NCBI RefSeq assembly: GCF_007164525.1
Contig: NZ_AP019791.1
Coordinates: 2,467,501-2,531,500 of the forward strand
Length of the DNA stretch: 64,000 nt
Direction: 5' to 3'
Source: Rubrobacter xylanophilus
Lineage (GTDB): Bacteria > Actinomycetota > Rubrobacteria > Rubrobacterales > Rubrobacteraceae
Part shown: positions 33,424 to 42,146 of the stretch, piece after piece
How positions within the stretch are numbered: the first letter of the stretch is position 1
Layout: each line of letters begins with the position of its first letter
Made by a program: the position numbers and the translations under genes
The notes under the pieces: generated by a model
The model's database searches: none
Told to the model about the DNA's origin: nothing
The model's input: only the letters and a program-made list of their open reading frames with translations

Positions 33424-34692
33424 ATGCGTCTTCCCAGGGTGGTCAGGGTGAGGCAGGAGTTCCCGAGGCCGCGCGTCGGGAACGTGGGGGCGGCGCTCCG
33501 GGAGGAGCTTGGCCGGGAGGAGATCCGGGCCCGGATAGAGCCGGGGGCGAGCGTCGCGATAACGGCCGGGAGCCGCGGCATCTCGAACATCGCGGAGATC
33601 CTGCGCACGCTGGTCGCCCTCTTGAAGGAGGCGGGCGCGGAGCCGTTCGCCGTGCCGGCGATGGGCAGCCATGGCGGGGCGACGGCGGAGGGGCAGGTGG
33701 AGATCCTCGCCTCTTTGGGCGTCACGGAGGGGTACGTCGGGGCGCCCATCCGCTCCTCGATGGAGGTCGTCGAGCTGGGGCGGACGGGGCGCGGCATCCC
33801 GGTGTTTATGGACCGGATCGCCTCGGAGTCGGACGGCGTCGTGCTGGTGAACCGCATAAAGCCGCACACGGACTTCCACGCGGGCGTGGAGAGCGGGCTC
33901 TTGAAGATGGCCTCCATAGGCCTCGGCAAGCACGCGCAGGCCCTCGCCCTGCACGCCCACGGCGTCCCCGGCATCCGGGACCACATGGTCGAGGTCGGGA
34001 AGGCCATGCTCGCCTCGGGCAAGGTTCTCTTCGGCGTCGGTATCGTCGAGAACGCCTACGAGGAGACGGCGGTGATCGAGGCGATCCCACCAGAGCGCAT
34101 CCCGGAGCGCGAGGCGGAGCTCCTCGAGGAGTCGGCGCGCCTGATGCCGAAGCTGCCCGTCGAGGAGATGGACGTGCTCTTCGTGGACGAGCTCGGCAAG
34201 AACTACAGCGGCACGGGGATGGACACCAACGTGATCGGGCGCTTCCGCATCCTCGGGGTGGAGGAGCCGGAGAGCCCGAGGGCGAGGTACGTGATCGTGA
34301 GCGACCTCAGCGAGGCCTCCCACGGCAACGCCCTGGGCGTCGGTCTTGCGGACTTCACCACGAGGAGGCTCTTCGAGAAGATAGACTTCCGCGCCACGAA
34401 CGAGAACGTCCTCACCAGCACGTTCGTCGAGCGGGGCAAGATCCCGATGGTGATGGAGAGCGACCGCGAGGCGCTCGAGGCCGCAATTAGGTGCAACTGG
34501 GGCGTCCCGCCGGAGGAGACCCGCTTCGTCCGCATACCGAACACGCTGCACCTCCGCGAGCTCTACCTCTCGGAGAACCTGCTGGAGGAGGCCCTCGCGA
34601 GCGGCCGCGTGGAGGTGGTCGAGGGCCCGCGCGAGATGGCCTTCGACGGGGAGGGGAACCTGTTGCCTTTCACCCGGGCGGCCGCGGCTTGA
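33424..34692 (+). CDS. LarA-like nickel-pincer hydroxy-acid epimerase homologue (paralogue 2)
   Basis: A 422-aa DUF2088/LarA-superfamily protein. Active-site candidates are His 83 in MGSHG, His 148 in RIKPHT, Lys 161 in SGLLKM and His 177. The Lys-His spacing of 16 matches LarA Lys 184/His 200 and equals that in paralogue 1. It begins 3 nt after PdxA2 with a TAGGAG site, so it belongs to the acid-sugar kinase operon. A C2 epimerase that feeds a C4 acid sugar (for instance erythronate and threonate) to the kinase fits this context. Confidence 0.84.
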   Translation: MRLPRVVRVRQEFPRPRVGNVGAALREELGREEIRARIEPGASVAITAGSRGISNIAEILRTLVALLKEAGAEPFAVPAMGSHGGATAEGQVEILASLGVTEGYVGAPIRSSMEVVELGRTGRGIPVFMDRIASESDGVVLVNRIKPHTDFHAGVESGLLKMASIGLGKHAQALALHAHGVPGIRDHMVEVGKAMLASGKVLFGVGIVENAYEETAVIEAIPPERIPEREAELLEESARLMPKLPVEEMDVLFVDELGKNYSGTGMDTNVIGRFRILGVEEPESPRARYVIVSDLSEASHGNALGVGLADFTTRRLFEKIDFRATNENVLTSTFVERGKIPMVMESDREALEAAIRCNWGVPPEETRFVRIPNTLHLRELYLSENLLEEALASGRVEVVEGPREMAFDGEGNLLPFTRAAAA

Positions 34693-34758
34693 AGAGCACC
34701 GCTGTGGTAGGTTAGTCCCTGCGAGAAACGAGGTCTTTACACGACGAGGTGGGGCGTT

Positions 34759-35988
34759 ATGCAGACGTTCGAGAGGCTCATGGACTACGCGGAGGCGGAG
34801 CGGCTGGTGCTCGAGAACTCCCCGCCGCTCCCCGAGGAGAGGGTGCCGATTCCGGAGGCGCTGGGGCTCGCGCTCGCCGGGGACGTGAGGGCGTGCTTCG
34901 ACTCCCCGCCCTTCGACAACTCCGCGGTGGACGGCTACGCGCTGAGGAGCGCCGACGCCGAGGCGGGGCGGGTCTTCAGGGTGGTGGATGAGGCCCCGGC
35001 CGGACGCCCGGCGGCGAGGGGCGTCGGGGAGGGGGAGGCGGTCAAGATCTTCACCGGAGGCGTCATCCCCGAGGGTGCCGACGCGGTGGTGATGGTCGAG
35101 AACACCTCCGGCTGGAGCGAGGAATTCGAGCTCAAGAAGGAGGTCTCGCCGGGGCAGAACATACGGCGCCGGGGGGAGGACGTCCGGGAGGGGGAGGTCA
35201 TCCTCCGGGCCGGGACGGAGATCGGCCCCTACGAGATAGCCCTCGCCGCCGCACAGGGCCACGGGAGCCTGCCGGTCCGCCGCCGCCCCCAGGTAGTCGT
35301 GCTCTCGACGGGGAGCGAGCTCGTGGAGCCCGGGACTCGGGAGCTCTCTCCCGGGGAGATCTACGACTCCAACTCCTACGCCCTCGTCGCCCAGGCCCTC
35401 GAGGCCGGGGCCCGGGCCCGCCGCCTCTACGCCGCCTCCGACGACGCCGAAAGGATACGCGCCGCCGTCGGGGAGGCCCTGGAGGACGCGGACGTCGTGA
35501 TCACGAGCGGCGGGGTCTCGGTGGGGGAGAAGGACCTGGTAAAGGGTACGATGCAGGACCTCGGCGTCGAGCAGGTCTTCTGGGGCGTGAAGTTCAAGCC
35601 GGGGAAGCCCTTGTTCTTCGGCGTGCGCGGCGAGACGCTCGTCTTCGGCCTGCCCGGCAACCCGGTCTCGGCGATGGTCTGCTTCGAGCTCTTCGTCCGG
35701 CCCGCCATCTTCCGGATGATGGGCCGGGTTGACCGGCGCCGCCCGCGGGTGCGGGTGTACTTCGAGGAGGACGTGAAGAACCGCTTCGGCCGGATGCACG
35801 CCGTACGGGTCACCCTGGAGAGGACCGGGCGGGGCTGGTTAGCCCGCTCGGTGGGGGCGCAGGGGTCCGGGATCATCAGCTCCCTCACCAAGGCCGACGC
35901 CATCGCCCTCATCGGCCCCGGGGCCGAGGTGCGGGCCGGGGAGGAGGTCGAGGCGGTCGTGCTCCGGGATCCGGAGCGCCGGTGGTAG
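34759..35988 (+). CDS. moeA: Molybdopterin molybdenumtransferase MoeA
   Basis: A 409-aa MoeA with the family signatures in order: SPPFDNSAVDGYAL, TGGVIPEGADAVVMVE, GEIYDSNSYALVA, TSGGVSVGEKD and GLPGNPVSAMV, then the C-terminal beta-barrel domain. It inserts molybdate into adenylated molybdopterin to make the molybdenum cofactor. No other moa/moe gene is in the window, and it is not clearly linked to a molybdoenzyme here. It overlaps the next gene by 7 nt. Confidence 0.95.
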   Translation: MQTFERLMDYAEAERLVLENSPPLPEERVPIPEALGLALAGDVRACFDSPPFDNSAVDGYALRSADAEAGRVFRVVDEAPAGRPAARGVGEGEAVKIFTGGVIPEGADAVVMVENTSGWSEEFELKKEVSPGQNIRRRGEDVREGEVILRAGTEIGPYEIALAAAQGHGSLPVRRRPQVVVLSTGSELVEPGTRELSPGEIYDSNSYALVAQALEAGARARRLYAASDDAERIRAAVGEALEDADVVITSGGVSVGEKDLVKGTMQDLGVEQVFWGVKFKPGKPLFFGVRGETLVFGLPGNPVSAMVCFELFVRPAIFRMMGRVDRRRPRVRVYFEEDVKNRFGRMHAVRVTLERTGRGWLARSVGAQGSGIISSLTKADAIALIGPGAEVRAGEEVEAVVLRDPERRW

Positions 35989-37034
35989 AATCGCCCTTGC
36001 GGATGTTCGGCTCGGAGCTCGAAGAGGGCGTCTTCAGGCGCCGCCTGATGAAGGAGGTCGTCCCGGGACGGCCGGTGCATTTCTCCTTCTACTCACCCTC
36101 GGTGAAGGTGCAGGTCATGCCCGACGCCGAGTCCATCCCCGGGGCTAACGGTCGCTACATCGGCGACGCCGTCACCATAGAGTTCGTCCCGGAGGACGCG
36201 GCGGCCGTCGAGCGGGTGCGGGAGTTCGTCTGGCGCTGGGAGCGCCACAACGAGTGGACCGCCGTCCGGAAGATAAACCACCTGCGCCGGGGGGTCTGTC
36301 CCGAGAGCGTGGAGGGAATCCTGGAGCGGGTGCGCGGGGTAGACCGGCGGGCGGCCGCCAAGGCGGCCGAGGCCGTCGGCCCCGAGGAGCTGCGGGAGCT
36401 CATCTCCGAGGGGGACGTGAAGAACCTCTCGCGGCTGCCAGGCATGGGCGAGAAGCGGGCCCGGGCCGTCATAAGCTTCTACGAGAACGAGAGGAGCGGC
36501 CGCCGCTTCCTCTACGCCGCGAACCGCAACGACCGCTTCCGGGGGCGGCCCGTCATCACGGAGCTAGACCTCGACGGGGACATCGAGGAGCAGGTCTGGG
36601 AGCACGCCCTGCGGGCTCAGCGGCTCGGAGATCCGGACCCGCTGAGCGGCGGCGAGCCCCCGGGGCACACCACCGTCCGCGATGCGAACCTGCTGCACCC
36701 GCTGCCGATGACCCCGGTGCTCATGGGCCGGGGGGTCTACCATCCGGAGCAGGTGGAGATCTTCGCCGACGTCCTGCGGCGGGTGCTGGTGGAGGGGGAG
36801 CGGCTCGCCGGGGTGGAGAACCTCAGGATCCAGCGGGGCCTCATCTTCCACACCACCCGCATGCCCGGCGTCGGAACGAAGACCCGCAACCGCGTCCTGG
36901 CCAGCGGGCTGCTGGACTCCGAGTACACCTACGAGAACCTGATCCTGATCCCCGGGATCACCGAAGCGCAGGCCCGCACGATCGCGCGGGCCGCCCGGGA
37001 GGCGGAGCGCCGGACGGGAGCGCGTGTCTCCTAG
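35982..37034 (+). CDS. Helix-hairpin-helix protein of unknown function
   Basis: A 350-aa soluble protein with two helix-hairpin-helix-like motifs: LSRLPGMGEKRARAVI near residues 145-160 and LIPGITEAQARTIARA near 322-337. HhH motifs bind the DNA backbone without sequence choice. The N-terminal part contains a possible beta domain (VHFSFYSPSVKVQVM), and the middle holds conserved-looking RNDRFRGRPVITELDLD. It sits between moeA and a nuclease fusion and overlaps both genes by a few nt, so a role in DNA repair or recombination is plausible. Start GTG 35982 with GGAG upstream. Confidence 0.65.
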   Translation: MVESPLRMFGSELEEGVFRRRLMKEVVPGRPVHFSFYSPSVKVQVMPDAESIPGANGRYIGDAVTIEFVPEDAAAVERVREFVWRWERHNEWTAVRKINHLRRGVCPESVEGILERVRGVDRRAAAKAAEAVGPEELRELISEGDVKNLSRLPGMGEKRARAVISFYENERSGRRFLYAANRNDRFRGRPVITELDLDGDIEEQVWEHALRAQRLGDPDPLSGGEPPGHTTVRDANLLHPLPMTPVLMGRGVYHPEQVEIFADVLRRVLVEGERLAGVENLRIQRGLIFHTTRMPGVGTKTRNRVLASGLLDSEYTYENLILIPGITEAQARTIARAAREAERRTGARVS

Positions 37035-38787
37035 TCTCTACGGCTACCTCAGCGAGCGCGGGCCGGCGAGCCCGGAGGAGATAGCCTCCGGGTGTCTAGG
37101 GCTCGGTGATCTGAACGGCGAGGCCCGCTCCGTGGTCGAGCGGCTGGTCGCGGGCGATCCCCGCTTCGTGTGGGAGGGGACCCTGCTGCGGGCGGCCGAC
37201 CCGCTCGGCCTCTCCCTGCACGAGGCACCCTACGTAGTCTTCGACCTGGAGACCACCGGCTCCTCCGCCCGCGAGGGGGGCATCACCGAGCTCGGCGCGC
37301 TGAAACTGGTGCGCGGGAGGGTGGTGGACCGCTTCTGCACGCTGGTCTATCCCGGGCGGCCCATAGAGCCCTTCGTGGCGAGGCTCACCGGGATCACCGA
37401 CGAGATGGTCGCCGGCGCCCCGCCGGCGGCGGAGGTGATCCCCCGCTTCGAGGAGTTCGCCGAGGGCTCGGTGCTCGTGGCCCACAACGCGAGCTTCGAC
37501 TGTTCCTTCGTGGCGGCGGCGCGCGGGGGCTGCCCCCTGCCCAACCCGGTCCTGGACACCCTGAGGCTCGCCCGGCTGCTGGTGCCCGGCCTGCGGCGCT
37601 ACCGGCTCTCGGCGCTCGCCGCGCACTTCGGGGTCCGTCAGGCTCCGAACCACCGGGCGCTCGCGGACGCCGCGGCGACGGCCGGGGTCTTTCTGCACCT
37701 CGTGCGCCTGCTGCGGGCGGCGGGGGTGGGGAGCGTGGGCGAGGCGCTCGCGCTCCGCGGCGGCCGGCGCATCCCTCCGCAGAAGCATCACCTGGCCGAG
37801 GGGCTGCCCGCCTCCTGCGGGGTCTACTACTTCCTGGACGGAGCCGGGAGGGTGCTCTACGTGGGCAAGGCCAAGAACCTGCGGGCCCGGGTGCGCACCT
37901 ACTTCAGCGGCGGCGACGGCCGGAGAAAGATCCGGCGGCTGGTGGAGGAGGTCGCCTCCGTCCGGTTCCGCAACACGAAGACCGAACTCGAGGCGCTGCT
38001 GCTCGAGGCCCGGGAGATACGGCGGCTCGCCCCCCGCTACAACACGGCGGGCCGCGGCGAGGAACGGCGCTGGTACATAGGTTTCTCCCGCGCGGAGCCC
38101 TATCCCGTCCCCGGACGTGTCTCCAGTGAAGAGGCGTCGGAGGACCTCCTCCTGCTCGGCCCGTACCGCAGCGCCGGGATGGTCGACGCCTGCATCGAGG
38201 CGCTGGGGCGGATCTTCCCGCTGCGCCGGTGCTCGGGGGAGGGGCCGCCCTGCCTCTACGGCCAGATGGGGAGGTGCGCGCCGTGCACGGGCATGGGACC
38301 CGGAGAGTACGCCCGGCGGGTCGTCGGTGGCATCGCCGCCCTGCTGCGCGGGGAGGAGGAAGAGAGGCTCGACGCGCTGAGGCGCGAGCGCGACCGGCTC
38401 GCCGCCGCGCTGGAGTTCGAGGCCGCCGCCCGGTTGCGGGATCTCGTCTCGGGAATAGAGCGGCTGCGCCTGACCCGCGTCCTCGGGACCTCCACCACCC
38501 CCCTGGCCGCCGTCGCACCCTCCACCGAGAGCGGGATGGTCGAGGTCTTCGCCTTCGCGGGCGGCGCCCTGCTAGCCCACGGGAGCTTCGAGGTCGAAGA
38601 CGAGCGGGGGCTGCGCGGCTTCGCCGCCCGGGCGCGGAAGGTCCGGAGATCCGGGAGTGGGGTGGACGAGGCGCGCGTCGTCCTCTCCTACCTCCGGCGG
38701 CGCTCCGGGCTCGTCGAAGTCTCCGGGCTCGACGAGCTCGTCGCGGCCGTCCGGCGAGTGGGAAAGACGAGCAGCATGGTACAATAG
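37024..38787 (+). CDS. DEDD exonuclease - GIY-YIG (UvrC/Cho-like) fusion
   Basis: A 587-aa fusion. Residues about 70-230 form a DnaQ-like DEDD exonuclease (Asp 74 and Glu 76 in FDLETTG, Asp 159 in HNASFD, His 210 and Asp 215 in HRALADAA). About 262-350 is a GIY-YIG nuclease (GVYYFLD, VLYVGKAKNLRARV). A UVR-like helix pair (ALEFEAAARLRDLVSGIERL) follows. The RNase-H-like and HhH domains of full UvrC are missing, so it resembles Cho plus an exonuclease. Such fusions are known in actinobacteria, where a role in DNA repair is proposed. Confidence 0.9.
   Translation: MSPSLYGYLSERGPASPEEIASGCLGLGDLNGEARSVVERLVAGDPRFVWEGTLLRAADPLGLSLHEAPYVVFDLETTGSSAREGGITELGALKLVRGRVVDRFCTLVYPGRPIEPFVARLTGITDEMVAGAPPAAEVIPRFEEFAEGSVLVAHNASFDCSFVAAARGGCPLPNPVLDTLRLARLLVPGLRRYRLSALAAHFGVRQAPNHRALADAAATAGVFLHLVRLLRAAGVGSVGEALALRGGRRIPPQKHHLAEGLPASCGVYYFLDGAGRVLYVGKAKNLRARVRTYFSGGDGRRKIRRLVEEVASVRFRNTKTELEALLLEAREIRRLAPRYNTAGRGEERRWYIGFSRAEPYPVPGRVSSEEASEDLLLLGPYRSAGMVDACIEALGRIFPLRRCSGEGPPCLYGQMGRCAPCTGMGPGEYARRVVGGIAALLRGEEEERLDALRRERDRLAAALEFEAAARLRDLVSGIERLRLTRVLGTSTTPLAAVAPSTESGMVEVFAFAGGALLAHGSFEVEDERGLRGFAARARKVRRSGSGVDEARVVLSYLRRRSGLVEVSGLDELVAAVRRVGKTSSMVQ
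38777..38785 (+). promoter_or_regulatory. Extended -10 promoter TGG-TACAAT for the two-component system
   Basis: TGGTACAAT overlaps the stop codon of the nuclease fusion. Transcription would start near 38792 and leave a 44-nt leader before the response-regulator ATG. No good -35 is present. Confidence 0.55.
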
Positions 38788-38835
38788 GTTTGGTGTATTT
38801 TAAGTAGCAAGAGGCAAACGGGAAGATCCGAGAAC

Positions 38836-39534
38836 ATGGTGCAGGGTTTGCAGGGTACGACGCGCAGGATCCTACTGGTGGACGACGAACCGTCGCTCCA
38901 GAAGATGCTCGTGCACGCCCTGGAGCGGGAGGGGTTTCAGGTCGAGGCCGTCGGGGACGGCGAGGCGGCGCTCGAGGCCTTCAACAGCTACGAGCCGCAT
39001 CTCATCATCCTGGACATCATGCTCCCCAAGCTGGACGGGACCGAGGTCTGCCGCAGGATCCGGGCGCAGAGCGACGTGCCGATCCTGATGCTCACCGCCA
39101 AGGACGACGAGATAGACCGGGTGGTGGGGCTCGAGCTCGGGGCCGACGACTACGTCACCAAGCCCTTCGCGGTGCGGGAGCTGGTGGCGCGGGTGAGGGC
39201 CATCATGCGCCGGGCCCAGGTTCCGGCCGGTCAGCGGCCGGACGAGCTCAACTACGACGGGCTCAAGATAAACCTGCCCAGCCGCCGGGTCTCGGTGGAC
39301 GGGCGGGAGGTGGACCTTACCTACACCGAGTTCGAGCTTCTGGTGACGCTGGCCTCCAACCCGGGCAAGGTTTTCTCCCGGAGTGCCCTGCTGCGCCGGG
39401 TGTGGGGCGACGAGTTCCGCGATGAGCGCACCGTCGACGTGCACATCCGGCACCTCCGGGAGAAGATAGAGCGCGACCCCCGCAACCCCGAGTTCATCCA
39501 CACCGCGCGGGGTGTCGGGTATGTCTTCCGTTAG
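38836..39534 (+). CDS. OmpR/PhoB-family response regulator
   Basis: A 232-aa regulator. Its receiver domain has the acidic pair Asp 16-Asp 17, phospho-acceptor Asp 60 (ILDIMLP), Thr in MLTAKD, and Lys 109 in VTKPF. A winged-helix domain follows (about 130-230) with TYTEFELLVTLASNPG and RTVDVHIRHLREKIE. It controls transcription after phosphorylation by the kinase encoded immediately downstream, whose start lies inside its 3' end. The signal and regulon are unknown. Confidence 0.95.
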   Translation: MVQGLQGTTRRILLVDDEPSLQKMLVHALEREGFQVEAVGDGEAALEAFNSYEPHLIILDIMLPKLDGTEVCRRIRAQSDVPILMLTAKDDEIDRVVGLELGADDYVTKPFAVRELVARVRAIMRRAQVPAGQRPDELNYDGLKINLPSRRVSVDGREVDLTYTEFELLVTLASNPGKVFSRSALLRRVWGDEFRDERTVDVHIRHLREKIERDPRNPEFIHTARGVGYVFR

Positions 39535-41347
39535 GAAGTTCCTCTGGCGAAAGCCATTCTCCGTCCGGCTGCCGCGCAGACCGCACCGGGAAGGTGTGCG
39601 GCCGCGCGTCGGCATCAGGGTCTGGCTCACGGCCCTCTTCGTGCTGGTCACCGCCCTGGCGGCGGTGACGGCCTACGAGCTGGTGCGCCCAATCCTGCAG
39701 GATACCCTCAACCGGGCCAGCGAGGCCAGCTTCCGGCAGGTGGGGGAGCAGTTCGAGGCCCAGCTGTCCCGCAACGACGGCCAGGTCTCGGTGGACCAGG
39801 TGAAGTCCTTCGCGACCAGCCGGGGCCTGCAGTGGGGCGTGGTACGGGCCGAGAACGGCGCGAAGCTGGAGGGCGATCTCGGGGGGAACCTCGACGACTG
39901 GTCGGCCCGGGCGGTGCAGCGGGCGGTGGCCGAGCAGCGCCCGCAGCAGACCATCGAGCGGGTGGCCGAGGGCAATCCGCGGGAGGGTCAGCTGCGAGCC
40001 ACCTACGCTTCCCCGATCAGGATAGAGGGCGAGAGCGGCTACGCGATCGTGTTCGTCAAGTTCTTCACCCAGAACGACATAGAGAACGTACAGGCGGCGC
40101 TCGCGAAGATAGACCGGGTGGCGCTGATCGCGGCGGCCCTGGCCCTCTTGGTGGCGGGTGCGGTGGGTTATCTGGTGGCGACCCTGATCTCCCGCCGCAT
40201 CAGCCGCCTGGGGCTGGCGGCCGAGCGGCTGGCCGCCGGCAACTTCGACGAGCGGATAAGGAGCCGGGTGGAGGACGAGGTGGGTTCGCTCGGGGAGACC
40301 TTCAACTCCATGGCGGCCTCCCTCAAGAGCGCCTTCGAGCAGGTGGAGCAGGAGAAGGAGCGGGGCCGCGCCATCCTGGACGGGATGACCGACGCGGTGG
40401 TCGGCGTGGACCGGGAGCTCAACCCGGTCTTCCTGAACCCCCGGGCCCGGGAGCTTCTGGAGTCCGCCCCTCCGGAGTTCCACAACCGGCTGCAGGAGGT
40501 GCTCGCCAAGACCCGCTACAGCGGCCCGATCACCGAGCCCGAGGCGGAGGCGGGCGAGAGGATCATCGAGATCCGGGCCGCCCCCCTGGAGGACGGAGCC
40601 CTGGCCATCCTGCGCGACGTGACTGAGGAGCGCCAGGTCCAGCGGGCCAAGGCGGAGTTCATCGCCAACGCCTCCCACGAGCTCAAGACCCCCATCTCGG
40701 CGCTCTCCGGCTACCTGGAGATGCTGGAGGACGAACGGGACGAGGAGGTCCGCGCCGAGTTCCTCAGGGAGATGCGGACCCAGACCGAACGGCTGCAGAA
40801 CCTGGCCCGGACGCTGCTGGACCTCTCGCGGCTGGACGCCAACGCGGTGATCTTCCGGCTGGAGGAGGTCGACCTGGAGGACCTGTTGCACGAGCTGCGA
40901 CGGGACTTCAACTACACCGGCCGCCTGCTGAGGATCCATGCCGAAGGCGACGTCCCGCCCGTGGAGACGGACCCTACCCAGCTGCACCGGACGCTCACCA
41001 TCCTGGTGGACAACGCCATAAAATACTCCCCGGAGGGAACCCCGGTGGACCTGACCCTCCGCCGCGAAGATGGAAACGCCCTGATCGAGGTCCGCGACCA
41101 GGGCTGCGGGATCTCGGAGGCGGAGATCCCCCACATCTTCGAGCGTTTCTACCGGGCTCAGGGCTCCTCCCGCGCCGACGGTACCGGGCTCGGCCTCGCC
41201 CTGGCCAACGAGATAGTAGGACACCTGGGCGGAGAGATCCGGGTGCAGAGCAAACCCGGCGCGGGCAGCACCTTCTCGGTCGTCCTGCCCCTCAAGGAGA
41301 ACGCCACCCGGGAGAAGAAAGCCCGTAACCGGGCCCACGTCTCCTGA
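39521..41347 (+). CDS. Sensor histidine kinase (HAMP, PAS, HisKA, HATPase)
   Basis: About 608 aa. Membrane helices at about 33-53 and 201-223 enclose an extracellular sensor domain of about 150 residues. HAMP (about 224-275) and a PAS-like domain (about 283-368) follow, then HisKA with phospho-His 386 in NASHELKTP, then the ATPase domain with N box VDNAIKYSPEG, G1 DQGCGIS and G2 GTGLGLALAN. The layout is WalK/PhoR-like. The ATG at 39521 has GGGGTG at good distance; a GTG at 39512 is possible. It overlaps the regulator gene by 14 nt. Confidence 0.93.
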   Translation: MSSVRKFLWRKPFSVRLPRRPHREGVRPRVGIRVWLTALFVLVTALAAVTAYELVRPILQDTLNRASEASFRQVGEQFEAQLSRNDGQVSVDQVKSFATSRGLQWGVVRAENGAKLEGDLGGNLDDWSARAVQRAVAEQRPQQTIERVAEGNPREGQLRATYASPIRIEGESGYAIVFVKFFTQNDIENVQAALAKIDRVALIAAALALLVAGAVGYLVATLISRRISRLGLAAERLAAGNFDERIRSRVEDEVGSLGETFNSMAASLKSAFEQVEQEKERGRAILDGMTDAVVGVDRELNPVFLNPRARELLESAPPEFHNRLQEVLAKTRYSGPITEPEAEAGERIIEIRAAPLEDGALAILRDVTEERQVQRAKAEFIANASHELKTPISALSGYLEMLEDERDEEVRAEFLREMRTQTERLQNLARTLLDLSRLDANAVIFRLEEVDLEDLLHELRRDFNYTGRLLRIHAEGDVPPVETDPTQLHRTLTILVDNAIKYSPEGTPVDLTLRREDGNALIEVRDQGCGISEAEIPHIFERFYRAQGSSRADGTGLGLALANEIVGHLGGEIRVQSKPGAGSTFSVVLPLKENATREKKARNRAHVS

Positions 41348-41397
41348 AATGGCTTGAAATTTGTCTCACTAATCGCGTTTCGCGCTAAAATATGTAT

Positions 41398-41467
41398 CCG
41401 GGGCGGCGACCGGCTCGTGGCTTTCTGTCCCCCCTCCCTGCGAACCGCGCCGCCCCGGTTTCGTTTT
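41398..41467. terminator. Large-loop inverted repeat with T-run between convergent genes
   Basis: CCGGGGCGGCG (41398-41408) and CGCCGCCCCGG (41448-41458) form a perfect 11-bp stem with a 39-nt loop, followed by TTTCGTTTT. It lies between the histidine kinase and the convergent S2P gene and can serve both strands. Confidence 0.6.
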
Positions 41468-42132
41468 CAGAGGACCGGTATCCCCGGGGGCAGGCCGAGG
41501 GTCTCCAGCAGCGGCACCACCGGGGCCAGCAAGAAGCCGAAGATCGAGAAGCCCGGCAGGAAGATCGCCACGACCACCAGGACCAGCAGTATCGTCGGTC
41601 CGTACTGGTTCATGAAGGCGACGAACCCATCCAGCGAGCGGGGGAGGAACGGGAAGATCACCTTCGCCCCGTCCAGGGGTGGGATGGGGATGAGGTTGAA
41701 GACGAAGAGCAGGGCGTTCACGAAGGCCACCGCGGCTATGGTGACGAGCAGGTAGCCCTCGCCCAGGGCCGGTATCCTGTAGAGCACCGCGCACGCGGCG
41801 ACGATCAGCAGGTTGGAGGCCGGTCCCGCGAACGCCACCGCCACCGGTCCCATCACCCCGCCCCGCAGCTTGGCCGGGGTCACCGGTGTCGGCCTGCCCC
41901 AGCCGAAGCCGGCTATCAGCAGCATGAGGCTCCCCAGGATGTCCAGGTGCGAGGCCGGGTTCAGGGTCACCCGCCCCTGCCGGTAGGCGGTGTCGTCGCC
42001 GAGGAGGTAGGCCGAGGCAGCATGGGCCGCCTCGTGCAGCGTGATGCCCACCACGAACCCCAGCAGTATCGCCACCGCCGCCGCCGGACTCTGCTCGAAG
42101 AGCTGGACGAACATCGTGGGCGTATGATACAC
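41467..42132 (-). CDS. Site-2-protease family (M50) membrane metalloprotease
   Basis: A 221-aa membrane protein with five or six helices. The zinc-binding HEAAH motif (His 33, Glu 34, His 37) lies in the second helix, and the third ligand region is NLIPIPPLDGAKV, as in the S2P group that lacks a PDZ domain. A further conserved patch reads RVTLNPASHLD. Such small M50 proteins (YwhC type) cleave membrane-spanning substrates; the target is unknown. GTG at 42132 or ATG at 42114 could be the start. Confidence 0.9.
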   Translation of the reverse strand: MYHTPTMFVQLFEQSPAAAVAILLGFVVGITLHEAAHAASAYLLGDDTAYRQGRVTLNPASHLDILGSLMLLIAGFGWGRPTPVTPAKLRGGVMGPVAVAFAGPASNLLIVAACAVLYRIPALGEGYLLVTIAAVAFVNALLFVFNLIPIPPLDGAKVIFPFLPRSLDGFVAFMNQYGPTILLVLVVVAIFLPGFSIFGFLLAPVVPLLETLGLPPGIPVL

Positions 42133-42146
42133 GCCCTCGCGGGTGC

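Noticed and set aside
31471-35799. A 1442-codon open frame on the minus strand.
   Set aside because: It runs antisense to the kinase, PdxA2, LarA-like and moeA genes, has low-complexity His/Pro/Arg/Gly composition and no domain; it is an effect of high GC at third codon positions.
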